Below, piece after piece: positions 7,812 through 17,321 of a DNA stretch of 39,780 nt. The stretch covers positions 1 through 39,780 of the forward strand of contig CAYJKC010000020.1 in assembly GCA_964370675.1 (NCBI GenBank), read 5' to 3'. The notes beneath the pieces are model-generated. The model ran no database searches, was not told the origin of the DNA, and saw only the letters and a list, made by a program, of their open reading frames with translations. Position 1 is the stretch's first letter. Every line of letters starts with the position of its first letter. Source of the stretch: CAYJAD01 sp964370675. GTDB lineage: Bacteria > Desulfobacterota > Desulfovibrionia > Desulfovibrionales > Desulfovibrionaceae. The translations under genes and the position numbers were made by a program.

Positions 7812-10037
7812 ATGCATGACAATAAACTATCTTTCCCACACAGACTTAGTGCATTTTGGCACAAGGCTAAATATGCAATATTGTTTAGTTTTGTATGGTG
7901 TGTTTTTATTGCGTTTTTGTATAAAAATACAAGTTCTACTAATACTCAGCATATGGAAGAACAACTACTTACTCAAGCGCAAAATTTATATACATTTGTG
8001 CTTGATACTCGTAATTGGAATGCTAAGCACGGTGGTGTATATGTGCGTGAAAGTGATTATGGCGTTCCTAATAAGTGGTTACCAGAAGAAAGTCGCAGTA
8101 TTGCTATGGTTGATGGCACTAGATTTGTGCTAGTAAATCCAGCTTATATGAGCAGACAGCTTAGTGAAGACAATAATTTACCAGGTGCGCACTTTAAGAT
8201 TACCAGTGTAGAACCTTTACGCCCTGAAAATAAAGCTGATGTGTGGGAAACTAATGCTTTTGCAATAAATGCCAAAGGTCAGTCCGAAGTATATTCCTAT
8301 GAAACTGTCTCACAAGGAACATATTTTAGATATTTAAAACCTCTCTATGCGCAAAAATCTTGTTTATATTGTCATAAGGAATCTACTGAGGGTAATGTGC
8401 TTGGTGGTATTAGTATAAGTCTTAATGCCCAAGATATTATGCAAAATGTACAAAAACAAAATAATAATTTGTTATTAGTTTATGGTTTTTTAGCTTTTGC
8501 TGGAACGTCTAGTATTGGCGGTTTTAATTTTTTGCGTCGCCGCAAGGAGCAATTAAAAATTGATAGAGAAAAGATGAAGGAGTGCTTTGTGGCAAATATG
8601 AGTCATGATATGCGCACACCTTTGTCTGGTATACTGGGTATGAGCCATCTACTACAACAAGAGATGGACTTAAATCAACGTCAAGAAGTGTTGAAATATT
8701 TGACTGTTGCTAGTGAATCCTTGTTGGAGATGGTTTCAGATATCACTGATTATGCAGCCTTAGATGCCGGAAAAATACATTTGAATATGCGCAGCTTTGC
8801 TTTGCATAAAGAGCTTGAGCAATGTCTTGCACTATTTACACCTACTTGTGTTTTGAAAGGTTTGAGCTTAAATCTTAAAATTAGTGATAATGTACCAAGG
8901 TATATAGAGGGTGATGCTTTTAGAATTAGGCAGGCTTTAGGCAATGTTGTGAATAATGCTGTAAAGTTTACTGAACAGGGCTCTATCAATGTTAATGTAT
9001 GGTATGATAATAATGTATTATACTTAAAAGTTACTGATACAGGTTGTGGTATTACCGTAGTAGATCAGGCACATATTTTTTCACGTTTTGAGCGTGGGCA
9101 GGCTGTTACACAAAGTGATAAGCCAGGGACTGGTCTTGGCTTAGCCATAGCTTCAGAAGTGCTTCATTATATGGAAGGTAGTATTAGCGTCTATAGTGTT
9201 GAGGGTGAGGGTGCAAGCTTTACCATTTCCGTACCAGTGGGTGTGGGTAGTGGTGAAGTTTTGCAAGAAGAATTGGTGGAGATTGAGCAAAAAAGTATGC
9301 ATTTGCCAGTGCACGTGCTTTTGGTAGAAGATAATACTGTCACCGCTTATTTTGTGCGTACAGTACTTGAAAAAATGGGCTGTGCAGTACATTTGGCAAG
9401 TAATGGTGATAAAGCTTTAGAGCTTTTAGATCAAGTTGTTGCAGATATAATAATTTTAGATATGCGTATGTCTGGCATGGACGGGCTTTGTACTGCAGAA
9501 AATATACGTAAACATGCTAACTATGAAACTACTCCAATTGTTTTAATGAGTGCTTCTGTAATCGAAGCTGAAGAACGCAGGCTTGAAGAATTGTGCATAG
9601 CCAAAACTCTATTAAAGCCAGTTGCAGCAAAGGATCTTATGAATTTAATACCAGAGTATGTGCCACACAAATTTACCAAGTCAAAGCAAGATAACTTGGT
9701 TAAAAAAGATCATGATGAGTTGTTAATTTATGATCATGCTGCTGCTTTACGCGCTCTTGAAGGTGATGAGCAATTGCTGAAAAAACTTGTGCAGGTGTGG
9801 CTTGAAGGATATGAAGCAAAGCATACAGAGCTTTGCCAAGCCATTAATCAGACACAGAGTAATGATTTATTAAATTTAGCCCATTCCATAAAAAACTCCG
9901 CTGCAACATTATATTTTGTTCGCTTGCAATATGAAGCTGCCAAGGTGGAGGAGAGTCTTAAATCTAGCAAAGGTGCTGATTTTGCAAAACTTGTGGAAGT
10001 TCATCTTGCAACCTATATGCATATGAAAGAGAGATAG
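7812..10037 (+). CDS. Hybrid sensor kinase with periplasmic c-haem (Tll0287/DUF3365-like) sensor, REC and Hpt domains
   Basis: A membrane kinase of about 741 residues; an in-frame TTG at 7776 would add 12, and neither start has a good ribosome-binding site. Numbered from the TTG: membrane helices at 33-49 and 232-253 bracket a periplasmic domain with the DUF3365 signature (RNWNAKHGGVYV, NPAYMSRQ, PLRPEN, then CLYCH at 196-200, a covalent haem site). The HisKA domain has H277 (MSHDMRTP). The ATPase N and G boxes are NVVNNAVKF, DTGCGI and GTGLGLA. A receiver domain (LLVEDN, LDMRMSGMDG) and a C-terminal Hpt domain (LAHSIKNSAATL) follow. The sigma-54 regulator gene starts 2 bases after its stop. 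In Desulfovibrio vulgaris a sigma-54 two-component pair next to nrfHA controls the nitrite response, so a nitrite, NO or redox sensor is likely. Confidence 0.88.
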   Translation: MHDNKLSFPHRLSAFWHKAKYAILFSFVWCVFIAFLYKNTSSTNTQHMEEQLLTQAQNLYTFVLDTRNWNAKHGGVYVRESDYGVPNKWLPEESRSIAMVDGTRFVLVNPAYMSRQLSEDNNLPGAHFKITSVEPLRPENKADVWETNAFAINAKGQSEVYSYETVSQGTYFRYLKPLYAQKSCLYCHKESTEGNVLGGISISLNAQDIMQNVQKQNNNLLLVYGFLAFAGTSSIGGFNFLRRRKEQLKIDREKMKECFVANMSHDMRTPLSGILGMSHLLQQEMDLNQRQEVLKYLTVASESLLEMVSDITDYAALDAGKIHLNMRSFALHKELEQCLALFTPTCVLKGLSLNLKISDNVPRYIEGDAFRIRQALGNVVNNAVKFTEQGSINVNVWYDNNVLYLKVTDTGCGITVVDQAHIFSRFERGQAVTQSDKPGTGLGLAIASEVLHYMEGSISVYSVEGEGASFTISVPVGVGSGEVLQEELVEIEQKSMHLPVHVLLVEDNTVTAYFVRTVLEKMGCAVHLASNGDKALELLDQVVADIIILDMRMSGMDGLCTAENIRKHANYETTPIVLMSASVIEAEERRLEELCIAKTLLKPVAAKDLMNLIPEYVPHKFTKSKQDNLVKKDHDELLIYDHAAALRALEGDEQLLKKLVQVWLEGYEAKHTELCQAINQTQSNDLLNLAHSIKNSAATLYFVRLQYEAAKVEESLKSSKGADFAKLVEVHLATYMHMKER

Positions 10038-10039
10038 TA

Positions 10040-11440
10040 TTGCCAAAGTTATTAATTATTGATGATGAGCCAGTTTTACAAGTTTTAATAGCAGATGTGG
10101 GAACACGGCTTGGCTTTGAAGTTTTACAGGCTACCACCCTTGCCGAGGGTTTAGCCTTGGGTCAGCGCGGTATAGACGTTGTGGTGCTTGATAAGATGTT
10201 ACCTGATGGCGATGGATTAGAAAGGCTTAGAGATATTCTTAGCTTACCAGGTTGGCCAAATGTACTGGTTGTTACTGGGCATGGAGATGGTGATGTGGCT
10301 GAAGCTGCTCTTCGTTCTGGGGCATGGGAGTTTTTGCCAAAGCCTTTTGGGGTGCAAAAACTTTCACAAATGTTAAAGCAAACTATGGCTCACCGCATGA
10401 GTCGTACTCTTAAAAAAAGTAATAAACAACTTGATCGCGCTGATATTGTGGGTACAAGTGACACGTTAAATGCCGCATTTTCACGTCTTTATGATGCTGC
10501 ACGTAGTGATGTAAATGTTTTACTACTGGGTGAAACTGGCGTTGGTAAAGAGCTTTTTGCCAAAACTTTGTATCAAAATTCTTTACGCTCAGAAGGTCCA
10601 TTTGTGGCAGTTGATTGTGCTGCTTTGCCTGAAAATTTGCTTGAAAGCCATCTTTTTGGTCATGCGCGCGGTGCTTTTACCGGAGCAGAGCGGGCTAAGG
10701 ATGGACTTTTGCTTGCAGCGCATAATGGTACATTATTTCTTGATGAAGTTGGTGAGTTGCCCCTTTCTATGCAAAAAGCGTTTTTACGTGCTTTAGAGAC
10801 AAGGCGTTTTCGCCCTGTAGGTAGTGTAGGGGAGGTTTTTAGTGACTTTAGGCTAGTAGCAGCAACCAATAAAGATTTGTCACGCTTAGTTAAGGAAGGA
10901 CTATTTAGAGAAGATTTATTATATCGTTTGCAAGGCATGACCATTAGAATACCTGCATTACGCGAGCGCAGGGAAGATATTGTCACCTTGGCAGCGCATG
11001 CAGTTAGCCATTATTGTGAAAAATATCAAATGCCACTTAAGGCTATGGAGGCTCACTTTATAGAGTCATTACAAGCCTATACTTGGCCAGGTAATGTGCG
11101 TGAGCTTATGCATAGTATGGAGCGAGCATGTGTAGCTGCCAAGGAAGAAACTGAACTATTTACCATTCACTTGCCTACAGACATGCGGGTTAGCATTGCG
11201 CGTGGTTTTCATGAAGATAAGATTGTGCCTCCTAAACATAAGGGCTTGAGCGCGGTTTTTTCTAATAATGAATCAAATCTCCCATCACTTAAAGAGTGGA
11301 AATCAAAAGCTGAATATGATTATATTAATAAAATATTAATGCAGACTGGTGGTGATGTTAGAGCATGCGCCTCTATAGCTGGAGTTTCGCGCGGGCACTT
11401 TTATGAACTGCTTAAAAAACATGGAATTAACACTGGCTAA
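10040..11440 (+). CDS. NtrC-family sigma-54-dependent response regulator (NrfR-like)
   Basis: The 466-residue protein has a receiver domain (D51 in VVVLDKMLPDGDG), an AAA+ domain with Walker A GETGVGKE (about 164-171), the sigma-54 contact loop GAFTGA, Walker B GTLFLDEVGELP, and a C-terminal Fis-type helix-turn-helix (ASIAGVSRGHFYELL). The TTG start lies 2 bases after the kinase stop, with GAGAG upstream, so the two genes are translationally linked. Phosphorylation by the kinase should allow it to activate sigma-54 promoters, the candidate being the one before nrfH. Position and domain order match the nrf regulator of Desulfovibrio vulgaris; the equivalence is inferred from context. Confidence 0.9.
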   Translation: MPKLLIIDDEPVLQVLIADVGTRLGFEVLQATTLAEGLALGQRGIDVVVLDKMLPDGDGLERLRDILSLPGWPNVLVVTGHGDGDVAEAALRSGAWEFLPKPFGVQKLSQMLKQTMAHRMSRTLKKSNKQLDRADIVGTSDTLNAAFSRLYDAARSDVNVLLLGETGVGKELFAKTLYQNSLRSEGPFVAVDCAALPENLLESHLFGHARGAFTGAERAKDGLLLAAHNGTLFLDEVGELPLSMQKAFLRALETRRFRPVGSVGEVFSDFRLVAATNKDLSRLVKEGLFREDLLYRLQGMTIRIPALRERREDIVTLAAHAVSHYCEKYQMPLKAMEAHFIESLQAYTWPGNVRELMHSMERACVAAKEETELFTIHLPTDMRVSIARGFHEDKIVPPKHKGLSAVFSNNESNLPSLKEWKSKAEYDYINKILMQTGGDVRACASIAGVSRGHFYELLKKHGINTG

Positions 11441-11598
11441 AGTGTAATTAATGCTATAGCTATGTAAAGTTTTTTATGTATGAAGGTAAGCGTAGTGCAT
11501 GTCTTACAAGTGTAATAAATTTGTGTATTAAATGTCATTTAGTTTTATTAAACATGTGGCTGTGAATATCTAAATTGCTACTATATAGAGAGAGTGCT

Positions 11599-12012
11599 GT
11601 GAGAAGAAACATTTTTTTTGCGTTTTGTTTGATAGTTAATTTACTTTTTACAACTTTTGCTTTTGCAGAATATTTTGAAATCACCAGTGGCACAGCTGTT
11701 GAATTTTTAGAAAATCCCTTACCAGGTATGATTTTTCTGGATGTTAGAACCGCGAGAGAATATGCAAAAGGTCATATTAAAGGCGCTAAGTTATTAGATA
11801 GTTATAGGGTAGAATTTGAGGCAAAATTAAGAGAACTCGATCGTGATATACCATATGTAGTATACTGCCTTGCAGGCATACGCTCTCAAAAGGTGTATGA
11901 TAAGATGAAAAAGCTTGGATTTAGTGAGGTATATATAATGCCAAGTGGTATATATGATTGGAAAGATAAAAAACTGCCCTTGGTTACCGGTGCATCTCCA
12001 GATGGAGATTAG
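11599..12012 (+). CDS. Periplasmic single-domain rhodanese
   Basis: A sulfurtransferase of 137 residues. The GTG at 11599 follows AGAGAGAG and yields a clear signal peptide (RRNIFFAF... to FAFA|EYFE). A TTG at 11575 would add eight residues but has a poorer site. The rhodanese fold shows FLDVRTAREYAKGHI and the active-site loop CLAGIRS, with a reactive Cys and a closing Arg. It probably handles sulfane sulfur in the periplasm. It lies about 160 bases after the nrf regulator on the same strand; a functional link to nitrite response is possible but unproven. Confidence 0.85.
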   Translation: MRRNIFFAFCLIVNLLFTTFAFAEYFEITSGTAVEFLENPLPGMIFLDVRTAREYAKGHIKGAKLLDSYRVEFEAKLRELDRDIPYVVYCLAGIRSQKVYDKMKKLGFSEVYIMPSGIYDWKDKKLPLVTGASPDGD

Positions 12013-12040
12013 GCACGTTATTGTTATTTGAAAATTAGTT

Positions 12041-12195
12041 AAGCTTTTGATGCGGGTAGTACAAATCGCTCATGCGGTGTTTTTTCCCTTTGTGGCTATT
12101 TGCTTCGCAAAGGATCCACTACGGGGCATGGCAAGCCAAAGCCTTGCCATGCAACACCGTGAAATCGCTCTTTGCACTCTCTGCATCAAAAGCTT
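12041..12195. repeat. Nested palindromic element of 155 bp
   Basis: The gene-free stretch 12013-12384 contains a set of nested perfect inverted repeats. The outer arms AAGCTTTTGATGC (12041-12053) and 12183-12195 pair over 13 bp. Inside, CGGTGTT (12075-12081) pairs with AACACCG (12153-12159). Within that lie two hairpins: TTTGC-TTC-GCAAA (12099-12111), and GCATGGCAAG (12126-12135) with CTTGCCATGC (12143-12152). It is more GC-rich than its surroundings. It could be a small mobile palindrome or a structured RNA; the strand is unknown. Bases 12196-12384 show no feature. Confidence 0.6.
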
Positions 12196-12384
12196 TCTAA
12201 TGCGTAGTGCAGTCTTTGATACACATGGAATGATGCCCCATGCGGAGCAGACCCAATTTAATATGAAAGATGTGCTAAAAAACAAGATGGGTATAATACA
12301 AAGAACCTATATCTTACCATAATAATTATAATAATAAATATTTTTTAAATTAGAATGTGGGTAATTATGCACTATTTTAAGTAA

Positions 12385-15300
12385 CTATGAATTGTTATTT
12401 TTTAACCATAAATCAAGTGTTTTATAAAGTATTTCTGGCGCAATGGGTTTAGTGATATGCTCATTCATACCGTGAGCAAGGCTTATTTCTCTATCTCCAG
12501 TCATAGCATGTGCAGACATAGCTATAATAGGAAGTGACGCAAATCTTTCTTGCTTTCGAATTTGCTTGGTGGCAGTAAGTCCATCCATAATAGGCATTTG
12601 AATATCCATTAGCACTAAATCGTATTGGTTTTTTTCTATCATATCAATAGCTTCTTGGCCATTTTGTGCAATGTCTAATGTATAGCCCACACTTTTTAAA
12701 AGTTCCTCAGCAATAATTTGATTAATTTGATTATCTTCCACCAGCAGTAAATGTGCACTACGGTTCATATATTCTACGTTGGGTACTGCAAGAGTGTGAA
12801 CTTCGCTATCTTGGTTATCGAGCTTAGCTAAAGGAAAAATAGCTGTAAAAGCAAATGTTGAACCTTCACCGGGGGTGCTTTCTACCCAAATTTTACCACG
12901 CATCATTGTTACAATACGCTTGGAAATAATTAACCCAAGCCCCGTACCACCATATTTGCGTGTTACAGATGTATCTGCTTGACTAAAAGCAGCAAATAGA
13001 TTGTCAATTTGGCTTTTGTTAAGACCAATACCGCTATCTATAATACGGAATGTACAATGTAATTCTTTATCTTCATGTTTTGTGGCTTCAACTATAAGGC
13101 TTACTTGTCCTTCATGTGTAAACTTAATGGCATTACCCACAAGGTTTATTAAAACTTGCTTTAAGCGTATGGGGTCACCTATTATTTTGGTAGTTAAAAA
13201 GTCACTAACACAAATGTTGCATGTTAGATCTTTTTCTTCTATTTGGGGCATAAAGAGGCTGCGTATTTCGTCGCATACTTCATGGATGGAAAATGGTATA
13301 TTCTCTATTTCAAGTTTACCGGCTTCAATTTTAGAAAAATCTAATATGTCATTAATAATACGCAATAAATTATTGGCTGATAAAACACTTTTTTCTACAT
13401 AATCTTTTTGAGTAGGTTTTAAATCAGTGTGGGATAAAATATGTAGTAAACCAATAATGCCATTCATGGGGGTGCGTATTTCGTGACTCATATTGGCCAA
13501 AAATTCACTCTTTACTTGCGCGCTTTTTTTAGCAGCTTCGGTGGCATTGTGAGCTTTTTCTAAAGCTGCATTAATTTCGCGTAAATCCTGCACGTAGGAT
13601 ATAACCATAGGTTCATTACCAATGTTAGTGCGAGCAAGCTTCACATCACATGGAACTACTTCACCTTGCGTGGTTAATGCTTTGGATTTAACTCTGGAGT
13701 GCCCGTTTTGCATGGCTTCAACAAGGGCATCTTTGACCATTTCAGAAGAAAGTTTGCCATCGTCTTGATACTCAGGAAATAGGTTTTGAAAATTATTAAA
13801 GAACTCTTCTTTAGATTTAAAGCCAAATAATTCCCAACCAACTTGATTACAATCAATTAAGTTAAAATTTTTATCAAAAAGATTAATGCAAAGTGGGACA
13901 CTGTTTAAAAGAGCCATGGAGCGTTCTTCAGCATCTTGTATTTTTTTGATATTTGCTTTTATTTCTGTTAAGTCACGCATATAGCATATGATAATGTCTC
14001 CACCGTCTGCGACTGTGCGCATGAGTTTAATTTCTAAGGGAATAGGGTTTCCATAAATGTCTTGTGCCATTACTTCAGCGGTAGCACTGCCTTGTACCCA
14101 TGCTTCCATAAATTTTTGCCGTGACATTAAATATGAATTTGTACCATCTGGCTGCAACTCAGGCATACAAATGGATGAATTTTTGAAAAACTCATGCTTT
14201 GATTCAAAACCAAATAATTTTAGCATGGCATCATTGCAATCAAGAGGCTTAAATTCAGAACTCCAAATACTTATGCCAAGTGATACTCCATTAACAATGG
14301 CTTGAGTAAATTGCTCTGTAGCTTGTACTTTTTTGCGTGAGGCTTCAATTTCGCGTAAGTCTTTAATATATCCAGCCATCATATATTCATTTTGATGGGT
14401 AATTCTTACAAGACTTACCTCTGTTGGTACTGGGTTTTTATTTATATCTTGACCTACCCAATAGGTACTTGCTTTGCCGTCTTTAAATCCATCGTTTAGA
14501 ACTTTCTGCATTTTTTCTATTGAATTAGTGCCATCAGGCTGAAATTCTGGAATTAATTCAAAAAAATGATCAACAAATTCATGGTCTTTTATCAACCCAA
14601 ACATTTTAGCTATGGCTTCATTGCTACCCACAAGTTCTAAATTTTTATTCCAGATGAGTGTACCAAAGGGACTAGCATCTAATAGTAGCTTAGTATATGC
14701 CTCAGCTTTATGCAGTTTATCCATTTGCTCATAGTGGCTACGCAAATCTTGAATATATACAATAGCAATGGGTTCACCGCTAAGTGTACCACGAATAATT
14801 CTTACATCGCAAGGGATGGTGGCATCATCTTGGGTTTTATGTATCCATTCAGTGTGGGCATGACCAATGGCAAAAGCTTCGTTAAGTAACTCTTCAATAA
14901 TATCTGATGATTTTTGTCCACTAGGCTGATATTCAGGAATAGTAGAATAAAAATTATCAATAAATTCTTGCTCTGTTTTATAGCCAAAAAGGCGTGCGCA
15001 CTCTAGGCTACAATCAAGTAAGGTATGATCTTGAGACCAAGTTTGGGTTGCAAGAGGCATGGTATCAAGCATAAATTGGATGTGAGCATTGGTTTGGGCA
15101 ATCTTTTTCTCACTAGCAATGATATCGCGTAAATCCCGTAAATAACAAGATAAATATGGTTTATCGTCATGTATGACTTTTATAAGTGTCACTTCTGTTG
15201 GAATAATATGACCCTTAGGTGTTTTATGGGTCCAGTTAAATTGTGCGCGTCCATCCTTTAGAGCAGTCTGAATATAATGCTTGCCAAGCTCGGAAGATTT

Positions 15301-15513
15301 TTGCCCATCAGGTTGAAATTCTGGACTAAATTCAGCATGACGCAATCTATATTCATCAACATCTTTAAGACCGAAGAGTTTCATGTATGCCTTATTGCAA
15401 TACATAGCTTCAAGGTTAGTATTCCAAAAACTAAAGCATATGGGCATGGCTTCTAAAAAATCAATAGCCAAGCCTTTAGGGAGGTAAGAGGTATTAGTGT
15501 TTTTGTCTATCAT
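12385..15513 (-). CDS. Cytoplasmic hybrid sensor kinase with five tandem PAS domains
   Basis: A 1042-residue protein with no membrane segment. Five PAS units of about 126 residues fill residues 15-640. Each ends with a line of the type (Y)x(R/K/Q)DLRE-I and carries an internal (F/Y/L)QPDG-like segment (EFQPDG, EYQPSG, EFQPDG, ELQPDG, EYQDDG), so they arose by duplication. HisKA follows (FLANMSHEIRTPMNG), then HATPase (NLVGNAIKF, DSGIGL, GTGLGL) and a receiver domain at about 920-1037 (LVEDNQINQ, LMDIQMPIMDG). Ligands are unknown; there is no haem or Cys motif in the PAS units. No partner regulator is adjacent. A 13-bp inverted-repeat arm touches its start codon. Confidence 0.9.
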   Translation of the reverse strand: MIDKNTNTSYLPKGLAIDFLEAMPICFSFWNTNLEAMYCNKAYMKLFGLKDVDEYRLRHAEFSPEFQPDGQKSSELGKHYIQTALKDGRAQFNWTHKTPKGHIIPTEVTLIKVIHDDKPYLSCYLRDLRDIIASEKKIAQTNAHIQFMLDTMPLATQTWSQDHTLLDCSLECARLFGYKTEQEFIDNFYSTIPEYQPSGQKSSDIIEELLNEAFAIGHAHTEWIHKTQDDATIPCDVRIIRGTLSGEPIAIVYIQDLRSHYEQMDKLHKAEAYTKLLLDASPFGTLIWNKNLELVGSNEAIAKMFGLIKDHEFVDHFFELIPEFQPDGTNSIEKMQKVLNDGFKDGKASTYWVGQDINKNPVPTEVSLVRITHQNEYMMAGYIKDLREIEASRKKVQATEQFTQAIVNGVSLGISIWSSEFKPLDCNDAMLKLFGFESKHEFFKNSSICMPELQPDGTNSYLMSRQKFMEAWVQGSATAEVMAQDIYGNPIPLEIKLMRTVADGGDIIICYMRDLTEIKANIKKIQDAEERSMALLNSVPLCINLFDKNFNLIDCNQVGWELFGFKSKEEFFNNFQNLFPEYQDDGKLSSEMVKDALVEAMQNGHSRVKSKALTTQGEVVPCDVKLARTNIGNEPMVISYVQDLREINAALEKAHNATEAAKKSAQVKSEFLANMSHEIRTPMNGIIGLLHILSHTDLKPTQKDYVEKSVLSANNLLRIINDILDFSKIEAGKLEIENIPFSIHEVCDEIRSLFMPQIEEKDLTCNICVSDFLTTKIIGDPIRLKQVLINLVGNAIKFTHEGQVSLIVEATKHEDKELHCTFRIIDSGIGLNKSQIDNLFAAFSQADTSVTRKYGGTGLGLIISKRIVTMMRGKIWVESTPGEGSTFAFTAIFPLAKLDNQDSEVHTLAVPNVEYMNRSAHLLLVEDNQINQIIAEELLKSVGYTLDIAQNGQEAIDMIEKNQYDLVLMDIQMPIMDGLTATKQIRKQERFASLPIIAMSAHAMTGDREISLAHGMNEHITKPIAPEILYKTLDLWLKNNNS

Positions 15514-15607
15514 ATATTCAACGTATTAACAGTATGCCTACTGTGCTTAGCTGTGTGCGGTACAATAATGGCACAATTTTACATATAATGAAACATACGT
15601 TGAATAT
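15514..15607. repeat. 13-bp inverted repeat abutting the PAS kinase start codon
   Basis: ATATTCAACGTAT at 15514-15526 is exactly complementary to 15595-15607, with 68 bases between. The first arm lies immediately upstream of the minus-strand ATG (15513), so in the mRNA it could pair with the distal arm and cover the start region; alternatively it is a pair of protein-binding sites. The rest of the spacer to serS (15608-15838) shows no gene. Confidence 0.55.
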
Positions 15608-15844
15608 GCAAGAGTTGCAAGTCTTTTTTGTTAGTTATGTCGCTTTGTCACGTCATTGTAACTATGGTGTTTCTGGGTGTATATATGGGCTGTTTAGAAG
15701 CTACTTGTGTTATAGTAAACACCCTTTGTTATAATAATTTTCATTTAAGAAAATCAATGCGTAGTAATAGTGTTGCAAAATTGAGTATATTGCTATACTA
15801 GACGTTCAATTGAGTTAAGTATAAGATGATAGTAAGGAGATTAT

Positions 15845-17119
15845 ATGCTAGACTTAAAATTACTTCAAAAAAATCCTGAAATTTTAGAAAAAGCGTTAAA
15901 AAAACGACATTCAACTCTTAATGTTGCAGAATTTCAAAGCTTAGATGTTAAGCGTCGGCAGCTACTTACAGAAGTAGAGAGCCTTAAAAGTGAGCTTAAT
16001 TCTGCATCGGCAGAAGTGGGTAAGTTAAAAAAAGCAGGGCAAGATGCCAGTGCAAGCATAGCAACTCTTAGTAAACTATCTGAACGTATTAAAGCCCTTG
16101 ATGTGGAAACAGAGGCAGCTAAAAGTGAAGTTGAGCAATGGCTTTTAGGGGTTCCAAATATTCCTCATGACAGTGTGCCTGAAGGCAAGGATGAGCATGA
16201 TAATATTGAAGTTAATCGCTTTGGAACTTTGCCGACATTTGATTTTACACCCAAGGAACATTGGGAATTAGGCACCGATTTAAAAGGGCTTGATTTTGAG
16301 CGCGCAAGCAAGCTAACTGGTTCGCGTTTTGTAGTCTATCGGGGTTGGGCAGCACGCTTAGAGCGTGCTTTAATAAGTTTTTTCTTAGATCAGCATATTA
16401 AAAATGGATATATAGAAATTGCTCCTCCGCTTATGGTTAATCGTAAAACCATGACTGGCACAGGGCAACTACCAAAGTTTGAAGAAGACTTGTTTCGTTT
16501 AAAAGATTCTGAATATTATTTAATTCCCACTGCTGAAGTGCCTTTAACAAATTTGCATGCTGAAGATATACTTGAAGAAAGTGATTTGCCCATAGGTTAT
16601 TGTGCTCAAACTCCTTGCTTTCGCTCTGAGGCTGGATCTTATGGTAAAGATACTAAGGGCTTAATTCGTCAGCATCAATTTCAAAAAGTTGAAATGGTTC
16701 GCTTTGCACACCCTGATGACTCCTACAATCAATTAGAGCTTATGCGAAAGCATGCTGAAAATTTGCTAGAATTACTTGAACTACCCTATAGAACCATTGT
16801 GCTTTGTGGTGGAGACATGGGTTTTGGTTCTACTAAAACATATGATTTAGAAGTGTGGTTGCCGGGGCAAAATACCTATCGCGAAATATCTTCCTGTTCT
16901 AATTGTGGTGATTTTCAAGCAAGGCGTGCTCTAATCCGTTTTAGATCAAAGAGTGGTGGTAAACCACAGTTTGCCCATACCCTCAATGGCTCAGGTCTTG
17001 CCGTAGGGCGTACCTTGGTTGCCATATTGGAAAATGGTCAGCAAAAAGATGGTAGTATTAAGTTACCAAAAGTTATTGTGCCATATATGAATGGTTTAGA
17101 AGTTATTGAGCTAGGCTAA
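15845..17119 (+). CDS. serS: Seryl-tRNA synthetase
   Basis: A class II aminoacyl-tRNA synthetase, 424 residues, that charges tRNA-Ser and also tRNA-Sec in organisms that make selenoproteins. The N-terminal coiled-coil tRNA-binding arm spans about residues 30-100. The catalytic core shows TGTGQLPKFEEDLF, PTAEVPLTN, motif 2 (FRSEAGSYGKDTKGLIR), EISSCSNCGDFQARR and motif 3 (LNGSGLAVGRTLVAILEN). AAGGAG precedes the ATG. A terminator closes the unit about 200 bases downstream. Confidence 0.98.
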   Translation: MLDLKLLQKNPEILEKALKKRHSTLNVAEFQSLDVKRRQLLTEVESLKSELNSASAEVGKLKKAGQDASASIATLSKLSERIKALDVETEAAKSEVEQWLLGVPNIPHDSVPEGKDEHDNIEVNRFGTLPTFDFTPKEHWELGTDLKGLDFERASKLTGSRFVVYRGWAARLERALISFFLDQHIKNGYIEIAPPLMVNRKTMTGTGQLPKFEEDLFRLKDSEYYLIPTAEVPLTNLHAEDILEESDLPIGYCAQTPCFRSEAGSYGKDTKGLIRQHQFQKVEMVRFAHPDDSYNQLELMRKHAENLLELLELPYRTIVLCGGDMGFGSTKTYDLEVWLPGQNTYREISSCSNCGDFQARRALIRFRSKSGGKPQFAHTLNGSGLAVGRTLVAILENGQQKDGSIKLPKVIVPYMNGLEVIELG

Positions 17120-17201
17120 TGATAAATTATCTTTTCGGGTGTTTGTATTGTTAGCGCAAGCAAAGCTTGCTTGGCTGTAATGCACGAAAATCAATCGCTT
17201 T

Positions 17202-17292
17202 GCTCTCGATTTACGTAAGATGCGCTACGCATATCTAACGTAAACGGCTTTGCCGCCCTTTGGGTCGGGCTTTGCACCCTTAGGGCAGGACT
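17202..17292. repeat. Dispersed repeat, copy 1 (hairpin-rich)
   Basis: The spacer between convergent serS and the HD-GYP gene contains a segment shared with 38058-38124. The common framework is GCTCTC, then CGTAAG with about 15 variable bases before CTAACG, then GCACCCTTWGGGCAGGACT. This copy carries extra small hairpins: TTTACGT/ACGTAAA enclosing ATGCG-CTA-CGCAT, then CGGC-TTT-GCCG and CCC-TTT-GGG. Just outside lie GCAAGC-AAA-GCTTGC (17156-17170) and CTGAC-TTT-GTCAG (17311-17323). It has no coding character. Confidence 0.6.
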
Positions 17293-17321
17293 CTTGATTT
17301 ATCGGTCGTACTGACTTTGTC

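Noticed and set aside
12047..12322. 91-codon and antisense 71-codon frames
   Set aside because: They run through the palindromic element, and the peptides mirror its repeats; no motif or start signal.
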